Shown piece by piece: positions 18,781-27,480 of a stretch of 64,000 bases of DNA. Source of the stretch: Moorena bouillonii PNG. Lineage in GTDB: Bacteria > Cyanobacteriota > Cyanobacteriia > Cyanobacteriales > Coleofasciculaceae. Numbering within the stretch: position 1 is the first letter of the stretch; every line of letters starts with the position of its first letter. Below the pieces are notes generated by a model. The model was not told the DNA's origin and did not search any database. It saw only the letters and a program-made list of their open reading frames with translations. Location of the stretch: assembly GCF_001942495.1 (NCBI RefSeq), contig NZ_MKZS01000001.1:2873665-2937664 (forward strand), in the 5' to 3' direction. Both the position numbers and the translations under genes were made by a program.

Positions 18781-20295
18781 TTAAGCTGACAGCTGACCGC
18801 TGACGGCTGAAGGCTTACTTAGCAAGGGCTGGGGTTGTGATGATTTTGGGATGAGATGGGCTACTGCTTGCTTGACAAAACCTTGCATGAATGCTGCCCG
18901 TTGATTTTGCTGGAATACCTGTTTGAGTTTCTGGGTGAGTTGCTCGGGATTGAACTGTTGCGGGTTAGGACTAGTTTCGGTTTGCTCTTGTTCTTGGAAA
19001 TACTCAATCAAACTTAGTCCTGCTAATCGGGTTAGATAAGCAGCACTCACGCCCTGTACTGCTCCACCAGCGACATAGGTCAAGGCATGGCTTTTGAGCA
19101 TATTGCCAATGGCTTGAGTGGAAAGCTCTACTAAGCCTAGTTTTACCATTAAACTACCTAGGGTTTTAGCGGCTTCCTGAGCTTGAGAGAGAGAGAATTT
19201 TTGCTGATAAATGTCCCCGAGTTCTGTGACTAATTGGGCGCTAATGGCTGCTGTTGCCAGTAAATCAAGGGCTGGCACTGGGTTAGCAAAAGCGGCAGCT
19301 GCTGCAATCCACTGATACTGTTCAATAATTGGTAAAGCGCGATCGCGTCTGAGGTGATTCAATTCTTGCTTGGCTTGAGCTTGTACCCTGGTCATGGCTC
19401 TGATGGTACTTGCCCACACTAGCTGTTGCTGTTCTTGGGTCAGGATTTGAGTTAAGCGGTCATTGAGCAAGGTCAGGTCAGGGGTTTGGGGTTCCAACCA
19501 CTCTTTGACCGAAGCATCTGGCTGATGTTGACGCACTTTCACCGGAGCTGGGTTAGATGCGATCGCTACTACATCTTCTGGGTCTAATCGTCCTACCACT
19601 CGCTGCCGTAAGGTTTGCAAAACCGTAGCCCGTTGTGTAGATAAATACTGGTCTTGCTTATTGAGTACTAGGATGGAGCGCTGGTGGGGAGCACTCAATT
19701 GCTGCAAGGCTTGTAACTCGCTGTCGGTCAAATCACCAGCGGTGACAAATAAGACTAAATCGGAGCCCAGGGCGATGTCCATAGCGGTGGTTTCTGCTTC
19801 CATACCACTATCCTTGACGGTAAACAAGCCTGGTGTTTCTTCGAACTGCACAGACAGGTCAGGCCATGGTTGAGAGTTACTATAGATGGTTTCGAGAGCT
19901 TTAATCAAAGCGGTTTTCCCAACACCCTTATCCCCAGTCACTGCTATTGTAATCTCCTTGCGGTCTAGCTCAGTCTTGAGCTGGGCAACTTGCTCTCGCA
20001 GTCTAGCACTGGCATCCTGTGCCTCGGGTTCTTGATCGAGCTGAGTAATGATAGTTTCGGTGAATGCGATGGTGTTTTCCACGGCTGCCAGGTCTACTGG
20101 GGTTGATGGGGGCAAAGATTCCTGGTTTTGTGACCTCCGCTGCTGCAGAAACCAGAATCCAGTCCCAAATGCGATCGCTCCCCAAAAGGTATACTCACCC
20201 AGTTCCATCACTGAGTCGTAGGCACTCTGGGCTAGCCATAAACCAAAAGATAGAACGATTCCCCCAACTAAGATCGGTCGCCGCAACTTAACCAC
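18781..20295 (-). CDS. Membrane-associated GTPase, DUF697-like
   Basis: This 504-residue protein starts at a GTG with GGAGG eight bases upstream. It has two hydrophobic segments at about residues 9-27 and 36-52, then a coiled region, then a GTPase domain. The domain has P-loop GDKGVGKTALIKAL, a switch-like EETPGLFT, and NKQD (G4). The C-terminal region (AAAFANPVPALDLLATAAISAQ and YVAGGAVQGVSAAYLTRLAG) matches the DUF697 membrane part of YcjF-like GTPases. Its job in cyanobacteria is not established. The last residues (SAVSGQLSA) come from a GCTGTCAGC-type repeat, so the C-terminus has been extended into repeat DNA. Confidence 0.82.
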   Translation of the reverse strand: MVKLRRPILVGGIVLSFGLWLAQSAYDSVMELGEYTFWGAIAFGTGFWFLQQRRSQNQESLPPSTPVDLAAVENTIAFTETIITQLDQEPEAQDASARLREQVAQLKTELDRKEITIAVTGDKGVGKTALIKALETIYSNSQPWPDLSVQFEETPGLFTVKDSGMEAETTAMDIALGSDLVLFVTAGDLTDSELQALQQLSAPHQRSILVLNKQDQYLSTQRATVLQTLRQRVVGRLDPEDVVAIASNPAPVKVRQHQPDASVKEWLEPQTPDLTLLNDRLTQILTQEQQQLVWASTIRAMTRVQAQAKQELNHLRRDRALPIIEQYQWIAAAAAFANPVPALDLLATAAISAQLVTELGDIYQQKFSLSQAQEAAKTLGSLMVKLGLVELSTQAIGNMLKSHALTYVAGGAVQGVSAAYLTRLAGLSLIEYFQEQEQTETSPNPQQFNPEQLTQKLKQVFQQNQRAAFMQGFVKQAVAHLIPKSSQPQPLLSKPSAVSGQLSA

Positions 20296-20380
20296 TATTT
20301 AATCCTCCACTATCGGAATTTTGCCCATAATTATTGCTATGTATCTACCATATCAAGTTGGTCTTGGGTCATTAGCTAAA

Positions 20381-22591
20381 TTACTCATCTTTAACCCCCT
20401 CTAAACGAAGAAAATGCAATCTTCCTGATGCTTCCCCTGCTACAATTGTCACTCCATCAGGTGTAACAGCACAGCAGAGCAAAACACTTTCGCCTATGAA
20501 ATCAGCAATAACTGCCCCACTTTCCAAATCCCAAACCTTGAGAGTATTATCATTAGAAACAGAGACAGCACGCCGTCCATCTGGAGTTAGTGCTACTGCA
20601 TTAATCCACTCCCTATGACCAATTAGAGTTTTAAGCTCTTTGCCAGTAGCTAAATCCCACAGCTTAAGTTTGGCATCTTCTCCTCCAGATAATGCCCTTT
20701 GCCCATCGGGAGTTACTGCTACTGCCAAAACTCTATCAATATGGCCCTGCTGACTATAAACTTGGTAATTTTTACTTAAATCCCACAGTTTCAGCGAACC
20801 GTCTTCACAACCTAAGAAAGACCATTGCCCATCCTTGGTTATGGCAACTGTTTGCACTGAATTAGTCTGAATACTCAGAGCAGGTTGTAAGGTTCCCTGC
20901 TCCAAATTCCAAACTTTCAGGATAGACTCAGAAACAGAAACAGAAACAACTTTTTGTCCCCTTTCTGCCACAGCTATCGCTGTTACCGTACTGGTATGAC
21001 CACTTAAACTAAAACTTACAGTGCGGTCGGTCAAATCCCATAATTTGAGCGTACCATCTCCAAATCCTGAGATAGCCCACTGCCCATCTGCTGTAATTGC
21101 TACGGCAGTTACCTCACTGGTATTGCCTGTTAAGGTATGTTCTAAATTACCACTAGCTAAGTCCCACAGTTTGAGGTTAAAGTCTTGGGAGCCGGAAATA
21201 ACAAAACTTCCATTGGTTGTCACAGCGACGGAATTAACTTGCTTGGTATGACCAGTAAGAGTATTTTGTTCATCACCCTTACTCAAGTCCCACATCTTAA
21301 TAGTGCCATCTAAGGAACCAGAGATGGCCATCCTGCCACTGGGAAGAGTTGCGATCGCTGTTACCCAATTTGTGCGAGTGTTTATAGTCTTAACTTCTGT
21401 AGCACTTTCTAAATCCCATACCTTCAGAGTGCCATCTGCTGAACCAGAGATTGCTTCCTTACCATCTGCGGTTACAGCTACAGCATTAACCCAACTTTGA
21501 TGACCAGTCAAGGTAAGCAATTCTGCGCCACTTCTTAAATCCCATAATTTGAGAGTGCCATCTGCTGAGCCGGAAATTGCTTCCTTGCCATTTGCGGTTA
21601 CAGCTACAGCGTTAACCCAACCTTGATGACCTGTTAGAGTATTTAGTTCTTCACCACTTTTTAAGTCCCATAATTTGAGAGTGCCATCTGCTGAGCCAGA
21701 GATTGCCTTCTTGCCATCTGGTGTTACTGCCACTGCCTTGACCATATTTTTATGACCAATCAGGGTCAGTAGTTCTATACCAATTTCTAAATCCCATAAT
21801 TTGAGAGTGCCATCTGCTGAGCCAGAAATGGCACGTTTCCAATCTGGTATTACTGCTACAGCGTTAACTTGCTTACTATGACCATTTAATGTAACTAGTT
21901 CAGTACCTCTTCTTAAGTCCCATAATTCGAGCGTACTACCCCGCGAACCAAAGACAGCATATTGCCCATCTGGAGTTACCGCTATGGTATTGACCCAACC
22001 TTGATGACTAGTCAGGGTCAGTAGTTCTATACCACTTCCTAAGTCCCATAACTTGACCGTACCATCACTTGAACCACAGAGAGCATGTCGCCCATCTGGA
22101 GTTACTGCTATTGCCCAAATTTCGTCTTGATGACCACTTAGAGTCCGCACTAACGAGCCACCTGGTGGTGTTAGGCTAGGTGTTAAGGGTCGCAGCCAAG
22201 AAGTAGTATCCTGAGATTTAGCCTGCTTGAGCATTGACTGAATATCTGGTTGAGGGAAGGTCAATAAACGTCCCAATAACTGCCCGGATAGTTGACTTTT
22301 GTATTTCTCTAGTACATGTGCTGATAAACGAATTGCGCTTTGAATTAATTTGAGACTTTCAACTTGCGACTCAGGAAGCGATAGGTTTTTATATAGGGCA
22401 ATATCGTAATCTTTTATCAGTTGCTCTGGTGCTAAATAAAAAATTTTGGCTTCCATGAAATCAAAGTTGGTGAGCAAAAAGTGCAATTTTTCTGCCCTAG
22501 CTGCCTTAGCCAGATGAGTTGGTAGACTTCCTAAAGTAGCTCGCCTCTGGTCAGCAGGCATTTCTGCTAATCTTGTGGCTAGATTCCTCAT
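20381..22591 (-). CDS. WD40 protein of STAND cassette, 14 repeats
   Basis: The protein has 736 residues. Residues 1-150 are helical (LPTHLAKAARAEKLHFLLTNF, MEAKIFYLAPEQLIKDYD) and match the winged-helix/arm region that links NACHT-type ATPases to WD40 domains in single-chain STAND proteins. Fourteen WD40 units follow (WVNAVAVTANGKEAISGSADG and variants), enough for two propellers. The ATG overlaps the stop of the upstream ATPase gene as ATGA, and a TAA in its own frame directly precedes the ATG, so translation probably depends on coupling. It likely supplies the sensor for the ATPase at 22588-23673, with which it would form one protein in related architectures. Confidence 0.88.
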   Translation of the reverse strand: MRNLATRLAEMPADQRRATLGSLPTHLAKAARAEKLHFLLTNFDFMEAKIFYLAPEQLIKDYDIALYKNLSLPESQVESLKLIQSAIRLSAHVLEKYKSQLSGQLLGRLLTFPQPDIQSMLKQAKSQDTTSWLRPLTPSLTPPGGSLVRTLSGHQDEIWAIAVTPDGRHALCGSSDGTVKLWDLGSGIELLTLTSHQGWVNTIAVTPDGQYAVFGSRGSTLELWDLRRGTELVTLNGHSKQVNAVAVIPDWKRAISGSADGTLKLWDLEIGIELLTLIGHKNMVKAVAVTPDGKKAISGSADGTLKLWDLKSGEELNTLTGHQGWVNAVAVTANGKEAISGSADGTLKLWDLRSGAELLTLTGHQSWVNAVAVTADGKEAISGSADGTLKVWDLESATEVKTINTRTNWVTAIATLPSGRMAISGSLDGTIKMWDLSKGDEQNTLTGHTKQVNSVAVTTNGSFVISGSQDFNLKLWDLASGNLEHTLTGNTSEVTAVAITADGQWAISGFGDGTLKLWDLTDRTVSFSLSGHTSTVTAIAVAERGQKVVSVSVSESILKVWNLEQGTLQPALSIQTNSVQTVAITKDGQWSFLGCEDGSLKLWDLSKNYQVYSQQGHIDRVLAVAVTPDGQRALSGGEDAKLKLWDLATGKELKTLIGHREWINAVALTPDGRRAVSVSNDNTLKVWDLESGAVIADFIGESVLLCCAVTPDGVTIVAGEASGRLHFLRLEGVKDE

Positions 22592-23673
22592 TTATAAACA
22601 GCCTCCCCTCTTGCTATCCTAACTTCATCTTTACTGTTAAGAAAATCTCTGAAGCTATTGTGATATATGGTGTAGCATTGTTGCTTGTTGAAGTGCTGTT
22701 TCTGTAAAAACTGCTTCCATTCTTTAATAATTTCTAGGACTATCCACACATCCACAGCAGCTAATTGAGCTATTAAGCTGCATGAAACTGGCTGGTTAAC
22801 ACTGGCTAAGATACTGACAATTTGTATTTTGTCTTGTGGTTGTGGCTTGGCATTCAGTCCCATAAGCTCCCAGTGTTTTTCATAGTAATCTTCTAAGCCT
22901 TGAGGTAAGCTTTCTAAGCTAAAGTCCTGTCGGTCTCTCTGCTCAATATCCCTTAATACATAACATAAATACATAAAGTTATATTCGCTTTTGAAAGATA
23001 ACTGCTCAATAAATTCTTCTACTGTTAGCTCCTGAGCAGTAATCCAGTTCCTTATCAGTTTACTTTCAGCAACCCGATTATTAATATAAGTTTTCACATC
23101 TTTCAAACTCTGGTCGCGGTATGCCATTAAATCAAAAGACTGCCAAGGAGTCATTGGGTCAAGCTCCAACAGCAGTTTCACCTTACGCCGCCCCAGGATG
23201 AAAAAGACTTTTTCAGGCAAATGCTTTGGCAAGTAAAGGATATTATCTCCACTAGCTTGGCTACTTATATCCACTTCGTCTAAAGCATCAACAGCAATAA
23301 CAACCGGTTCAGAATTTACAGAACGATCACTAGCTTGCTGTAGAAGTGATCTGAGGAAATAATTATTTTGAGTCGCATTGGGGGGCAAACTTTGATTCAG
23401 TTCGTAGCGTTGAATCAATTCCAGGCAAATATTTTCTAAGAATTCCTTGGCTTTGTTAACACCACCAGAGCGCAAATTGAAATAGGCAATACATCCGGTA
23501 TTTTGGGCATACTTAGCGATAATGGCACTCTTCCCAACACCAGGATCTGCTTCAATCGTAAAATATCCCTTGGAATTGTTGGCTAAAAATTCATTAATTG
23601 CATAAAAAACATATTCCCTTCCAACAAATCCTTTAGTTTTATCCGTAATTACAGAACCAAAGTACCGTGTCAA
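22588..23673 (-). CDS. NACHT/AAA-type STAND ATPase, second paralogue
   Basis: The protein has 361 residues from a TTG codon; there is no ATG near the 5' end. Walker A is ADPGVGKSAI (about 42-50) and Walker B is VVIAVDALDEVD (about 125). It is a close paralogue of residues about 205-540 of the DUF4062-ATPase (shared GYFTIEADPGVGKSA, LPPxAT and YxIYHxSFxDFL). Homology to that protein starts at or before the TTG. The reading frame stays open upstream through an A9 run into the end of the phosphoesterase gene (-1 frame). It may therefore be made mainly as a frameshift fusion with the phosphoesterase. The stop overlaps the WD40 start (ATGA). Confidence 0.85.
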   Translation of the reverse strand: MTRYFGSVITDKTKGFVGREYVFYAINEFLANNSKGYFTIEADPGVGKSAIIAKYAQNTGCIAYFNLRSGGVNKAKEFLENICLELIQRYELNQSLPPNATQNNYFLRSLLQQASDRSVNSEPVVIAVDALDEVDISSQASGDNILYLPKHLPEKVFFILGRRKVKLLLELDPMTPWQSFDLMAYRDQSLKDVKTYINNRVAESKLIRNWITAQELTVEEFIEQLSFKSEYNFMYLCYVLRDIEQRDRQDFSLESLPQGLEDYYEKHWELMGLNAKPQPQDKIQIVSILASVNQPVSCSLIAQLAAVDVWIVLEIIKEWKQFLQKQHFNKQQCYTIYHNSFRDFLNSKDEVRIARGEAVYK

Positions 23674-23735
23674 TTTGAGTGCCTGCTTGCCTTCTTGTTG
23701 TTTAGTTTCACCTGATGAAACTAGAGGGAAATTTC

Positions 23736-24803
23736 CTAGATGGTTTTTTTTTGCAAATTAATCTCATAGTAAGCCTCTCGACTTCTAGAATTTTTTTTAT
23801 GCCAGACATACCAACCTGTCCAAGCTCCTCCGTCCTTACGTAAACATCGCGTGTGGACTCGGATTTTACTATGGTCTGGCTTTACTTCTAAAAGGTTATA
23901 GAAACGAGGTTTTGATTCAGGACGGGCTTTGGTTCGAGCACCAAAGGAACCTGCTCCAGCCACATATATTTTTCGAGTTGGATGTAAATAGCCAATAATG
24001 TCTGTGCGCTCTTCATGGATATGTCCGTGGAGGCACAATTGAAAATCAGCTTTTTGCAAACGTTCCAGAAAAGCATCCTTGGCTATTTTTTCGTTTCCAG
24101 TTATGGGATGATGCCAAACTGCAATGCGCAAAATGCTGCCTGCTTCCTTAGAAAAATGTTCTTCTCGTTTTGCTTGTTGTATCTGTCGATTAGCTACTTT
24201 TAACCCTTGCGTCAATGCTTCTTGGCGAATGTTTGATCGCTCTCGAAAGTATTCATCAATTTCGGAGCAAGAGTTCATGGCTAAGAATTGAATTCTTGTG
24301 TCAGGAAACAGAAATGGGAGGCACTGCTGCTTAAATTCCAGGGGATATTCTTTACCTAGAAGTGGTTGATAAAAGCATTCCGAAAAATTCTTAAAACGTT
24401 GGGGATATCGCTCTTCAACTCGGAGCAAGAAACCATCGCCTTGCTCCACATAAGTTCCTTCTTGTAATTTGTTTGGCTCGACCAAACGCTTTTTCTTCCA
24501 TTCATATACCTCTTCATCCCAGCTTAAATCGTGATTACCAGGAACAATAATGCAACGCTCTGCTGTTAAATCAAACCGTTCCATTAAGCCGGAGATTAAC
24601 TGTCTCGCCTGCTCAAATTCTTGAGGCGTAGCTCGGTTAGTCAAGTCTCCAGAAACAACTAGATAGTCTAGCTGCTCTAACCCCAAACCATCTTCCGAGT
24701 CAAGGATATCGGTAATAAGCGGCTCTCTCATTGACTCTGGGTCAGAATCAGACCGCATATGCAAGTCACTCAAATGAAGAATACACACATTTGAATCATT
24801 CAT
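23736..24803 (-). CDS. Calcineurin-like metallophosphoesterase
   Basis: The protein has 355 residues from the ATG at 24803, which overlaps the upstream gene's end (ATGAATGA) and follows GGAGGG; a TTG start 33 bp earlier is less likely. All metal-binding motifs are present: HLSDLH, SGDLTN, PGNHD, WHHPIT and HGHIH. Such enzymes cleave phosphodiesters or phosphomonoesters, including nucleotides. Placed between two STAND ATPase genes it is a candidate effector. The zero-frame C-terminus is INLQKKTI with the stop right after an A9 run. A -1 shift there continues without a stop into the next ATPase. Confidence 0.88.
   Translation of the reverse strand: MNDSNVCILHLSDLHMRSDSDPESMREPLITDILDSEDGLGLEQLDYLVVSGDLTNRATPQEFEQARQLISGLMERFDLTAERCIIVPGNHDLSWDEEVYEWKKKRLVEPNKLQEGTYVEQGDGFLLRVEERYPQRFKNFSECFYQPLLGKEYPLEFKQQCLPFLFPDTRIQFLAMNSCSEIDEYFRERSNIRQEALTQGLKVANRQIQQAKREEHFSKEAGSILRIAVWHHPITGNEKIAKDAFLERLQKADFQLCLHGHIHEERTDIIGYLHPTRKIYVAGAGSFGARTKARPESKPRFYNLLEVKPDHSKIRVHTRCLRKDGGAWTGWYVWHKKNSRSREAYYEINLQKKTI
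23744..23752 (-). promoter_or_regulatory. A9 slippery run joining phosphoesterase and ATPase frames
   Basis: On the coding strand the run reads CAA AAA AAA ACC ATC TAG in the phosphoesterase frame, so it contains a heptamer of A_AAA_AAA form. One base back, or one extra A, gives AAC CAT CTA GGA and an open frame for 22 codons to the ATPase TTG and beyond. An A9 run occurs at the matching linker position in the paralogous gene (25938-25946), where the zero frame is the fusion. Programmed slippage is inference; a plain frameshift mutation is the alternative. Confidence 0.55.
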
Positions 24804-26490
24804 CCCCAAACAAACCCTCCCACAGGTGATCGGCAATCATACGATTAATATCCTCAATATCTACGCTAGCCGCTTGCACAATATCTTTACGATGGAGAAA
24901 ATCCTGGAAACTGGCATGATAAATACTGTAGCAAGTTTGTTTATCTATAGGCTGTTCGTGCAAAAACTGCTCCCATTCATCAATCACATCCTGCACCGTC
25001 AATTGCTCCTCGTTAGCATATTCAGAGATAAGGCGGAGGGAAACAGGCTGATGCGTTTCGCCCAGGACGTAAACAATTTTCAGTTTAGTACGAGGTAAAG
25101 GCTTAGCAGTCATTCCCATACGTACCCAGTGGTTTTCGTAGTAACCTTGTAAACCTGTAGGCAAACTCTCAAGACTCAAGTCATGGTATAACCCCTTTTC
25201 AATTTGTGGCAAGACGTAGCGCAGGTACATGAAATTGTTTTCACTTTTGGCTAGTAGCTGCTCAGTAAATTCCTCAGTTGTTAGCTCTCGTTCCTTAATC
25301 CAAAGCAGCAACTTTTTCCGCCTAGTAGCCCTGCGAATATATTCCTCTACATCTTGCAGACTTTCGTCAAAATACTCCATCAGATTAAACAACTTCTGGG
25401 GAGTATGAACCACAAAAGGTAAAGTTACTCGTCGCCGCGTTAGAAGGAAATAAACTCCATCAGGTAGATAGGGAGGGAGATAGAGGATATTAGCACCAGC
25501 ATCTTGACTAGCTAAATCTACTTCATCCAAAGCATCAACAGCAATTACCACTTTCTCCTCTCCCTCAAGCGTACTACTAACTTCGTTGAGCAAATGTCCT
25601 AGAAAATTGCCATCTCGTGTCGCATCCGGTGGCAAAGATTTGTAGGAGAGATTGTAGCGTTCAATAAGCTGGGTGCAAATATTTTCCAGGAATTGGGAAG
25701 TGCGATTCTTACTTAGGGATCGCACGTTGAAATGGACTAGGCAATCGTTTTGTTGAACATACTTGGCTAAAATAGCACTTTTCCCTACTCCAGGGTCAGC
25801 TTCAATCGTGAAATAACCATTAGACTCAGTGGAAAAGAAGTTATCAATAGCCTCAAAAACAAATTCCCTTCCTACAAAATCTTTAACTTTGTCATTAATT
25901 ATGCTCTGAGTATTGCTCTGGAAAGGATTCAGATTAGTTTTTTTTTGAGTGTCTTCTGTTTTCTCCCACCTACTTAACCACAAGGATAAACCTTGACGAA
26001 ACCTATTGCGAAAATCTATAGGCTTTTTGTAATCATGAGTCAGCGCCTTACTTTGAACTTTTTTCTTAAAAGCTAGTACCTTCATTCGCTGTTCCAGTTC
26101 CGACTCGCTGTTGAGGCTAGCTGCTGCCTCTCGAAAATAAAACCAGATATCAGGCTTACCATCTTGCTCAAAAGCTGCAACTGCTCGTTCGTATTCTTCG
26201 ACAGTTCCAGACTCGGCACGGGGTGTGGGAGTGCCCAAACGATTCCACATAATGCCCACAAATAGCTCATACCCTTCCATATTGCCAATCTGAGAGTTAA
26301 GAGCAGCTTGCCCAGCCTGACCAAAACTCGGATAAGCATTCTTTTCCGAACGTACTACTTCTAACCTAACACCTTTACTCAGAGCAGTAGTACGGTTAAT
26401 TTCCTCAACTACTTCTTCTAAATACTTCCGCTCCCTACTCACATCGCTAGGGGAAGCGAGGAAGATTTTTAGTAGTTCTACTTGGGGCAT
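24796..26490 (-). CDS. DUF4062-STAND ATPase fusion
   Basis: The protein has 564 residues. Residues about 5-120 are DUF4062 (KIFLASPSDVSRERKYLEEV, VGIMWNRLGTPTPRAESGT), a Rossmann-like domain often found in front of NACHT/STAND ATPases. A linker (TQKKTNLNPF) with an A9 codon run follows, then the ATPase: DFVGREFVF, Walker A ADPGVGKSA (about 230), Walker B VVIAVDALDEVD (about 318). There is no WD40 part; the protein ends IADHLWEGLFGDE, where relatives continue into helical and repeat domains. It is the first gene of a four-gene overlapping operon with the phosphoesterase, second ATPase and WD40 genes. An immune or signalling switch is likely by architecture; the function is untested. Confidence 0.88.
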   Translation of the reverse strand: MPQVELLKIFLASPSDVSRERKYLEEVVEEINRTTALSKGVRLEVVRSEKNAYPSFGQAGQAALNSQIGNMEGYELFVGIMWNRLGTPTPRAESGTVEEYERAVAAFEQDGKPDIWFYFREAAASLNSESELEQRMKVLAFKKKVQSKALTHDYKKPIDFRNRFRQGLSLWLSRWEKTEDTQKKTNLNPFQSNTQSIINDKVKDFVGREFVFEAIDNFFSTESNGYFTIEADPGVGKSAILAKYVQQNDCLVHFNVRSLSKNRTSQFLENICTQLIERYNLSYKSLPPDATRDGNFLGHLLNEVSSTLEGEEKVVIAVDALDEVDLASQDAGANILYLPPYLPDGVYFLLTRRRVTLPFVVHTPQKLFNLMEYFDESLQDVEEYIRRATRRKKLLLWIKERELTTEEFTEQLLAKSENNFMYLRYVLPQIEKGLYHDLSLESLPTGLQGYYENHWVRMGMTAKPLPRTKLKIVYVLGETHQPVSLRLISEYANEEQLTVQDVIDEWEQFLHEQPIDKQTCYSIYHASFQDFLHRKDIVQAASVDIEDINRMIADHLWEGLFGDE

Positions 26491-26732
26491 TGTTTATTAG
26501 TTTAGGGATATAAATACTATGGTAATCGAGCCAGTAGTGAGTAAGATTAGATGGCTAAGCTGGAATGGGCATCTTGCCAGTTAAAATTCCCGGGCGGGCA
26601 GGATGCCCACTCTACTGGTATTGATCCGGCAGGCAGGATGCCCACTCTACTGCTATTCATTCTTTTCCCGATTCCCTAAAATCACAAAACCCTGCAAAGA
26701 CATAACCTTGCAGGGCTTCATGATATTCTATT
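26491..26732. other. Short gap with GGATGCCC repeats
   Basis: Two copies of GGCAGGATGCCCACTCTACT (26598 and 26632) and an inverted GGGCATCTTGCC lie here. They belong to a dispersed family with a relative near 49050. Beyond that is an imperfect CCTGCAAAG...CTTGCAGGG hairpin (26692-26716) that could end transcription of the tRNA or of the operon. I see no gene. Confidence 0.45.
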
Positions 26733-27052
26733 TGGTGGCGGGAGGCGGATTTGAACCACCGACCTTCGGGTTATGCGTACCAACTACAACTTTCGTTGCC
26801 TGGATCTTCCAGTTTGTGGTCTGGACTGTCCCTTCACCCTCGCCTTATACGTTAGGGTGCCTGCCTAACCAGTCTCTACACCTTCTCCTTTTGGGAGCTT
26901 GGCTCGGGATTACCTCGCTACAGGCTTCCCCGAATTTGACAGGTAAACACACGGAGATTTATCTTCGTGCCGCCCATGCTCAAGCTCGCTATTAAGCGTC
27001 TAGCTAACTTGATTGTTGAGCCCGACGAGCTACCAGGCTGCTCTATCCCGCG
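26733..27052 (-). tRNA. tRNA-fMet(CAU) with group I intron
   Basis: The 5' exon (27052-27019) reads CGCGGGATAGAGCAGCC... up to U33. The 3' exon (26775-26733) starts with the anticodon CAU and runs through TAACCCGAAGG to an encoded CCA. The joined anticodon arm is TCGGG-CTCATAA-CCCGA. The first base pair is mismatched (C1 against C72), as expected of an initiator. Three G-C pairs in the anticodon stem are also an initiator hallmark. Group I introns in this tRNA are known from several cyanobacteria. Confidence 0.92.
26776..27018 (-). other. Group I intron in tRNA-fMet
   Basis: The inferred intron is 243 nt. It follows a U (position 33) and ends in G (omega G), both rules of group I introns. 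Internal candidates for the paired core elements are GTAGAGACTGG and GGGACAGTCCAGACC, which can form P7/P3-type pairs. No homing endonuclease ORF is present. Exact splice sites are inferred from restoring the tRNA. Confidence 0.85.
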
Positions 27053-27480
27053 TCGTCTTTTTTACTATAACACCTATTTTCGAAAAGTGGCAAGGGGAAA
27101 TGGGAAATTTCTGAAATTAATTCTATCAGCGCTCTGGGAGTAGGGTGTGGGGTGTGGGGTGTGGGGTGTAGGGAGTCGGGAGTCGGGAATCGGGAATCGG
27201 GAATCGGGAATTGGGAATCGGGAATCGGGAGTAGGGTGTGGGGTGTAGGGTGTGGAGTGATTGGAAAACTTTTTTGGAACTAAGGCAATCATTTCTGGAT
27301 GTATGTATATAGCTACTCCATACTCCCAGTGCCCGAGCTCCACACTCCCTGACAGGGGAATGATAATTTTCAAGGGCAATAATGGTACATGTTCTAATAC
27401 CCCACACCCCATACCCCACACCCTACACCCTATTCCTATACCCCACACCCTACACCCTATTCCCCACACCCTATTCCCAA
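27053..27480. repeat. GGGTGTG and GGGAATC tandem repeats
   Basis: There is GGTGTGGGGTGTGGGG-type DNA at 27140-27172 and 27230-27256, GGGAATC heptamers at 27180-27232, and CACCCTA/CCCCACA repeats at 27400-27480 on the opposite strand sense. The two flanking blocks could pair as a long imperfect inverted repeat. ORFs here are repeat-coded. I see no gene. Confidence 0.7.

Noticed and set aside
26603-26995. 130-residue ORF on the plus strand with GGGFEPPTFGLCV
   Set aside because: It is antisense to the tRNA-fMet gene and intron. The peptide is a well-known artefact of translating tRNA genes.
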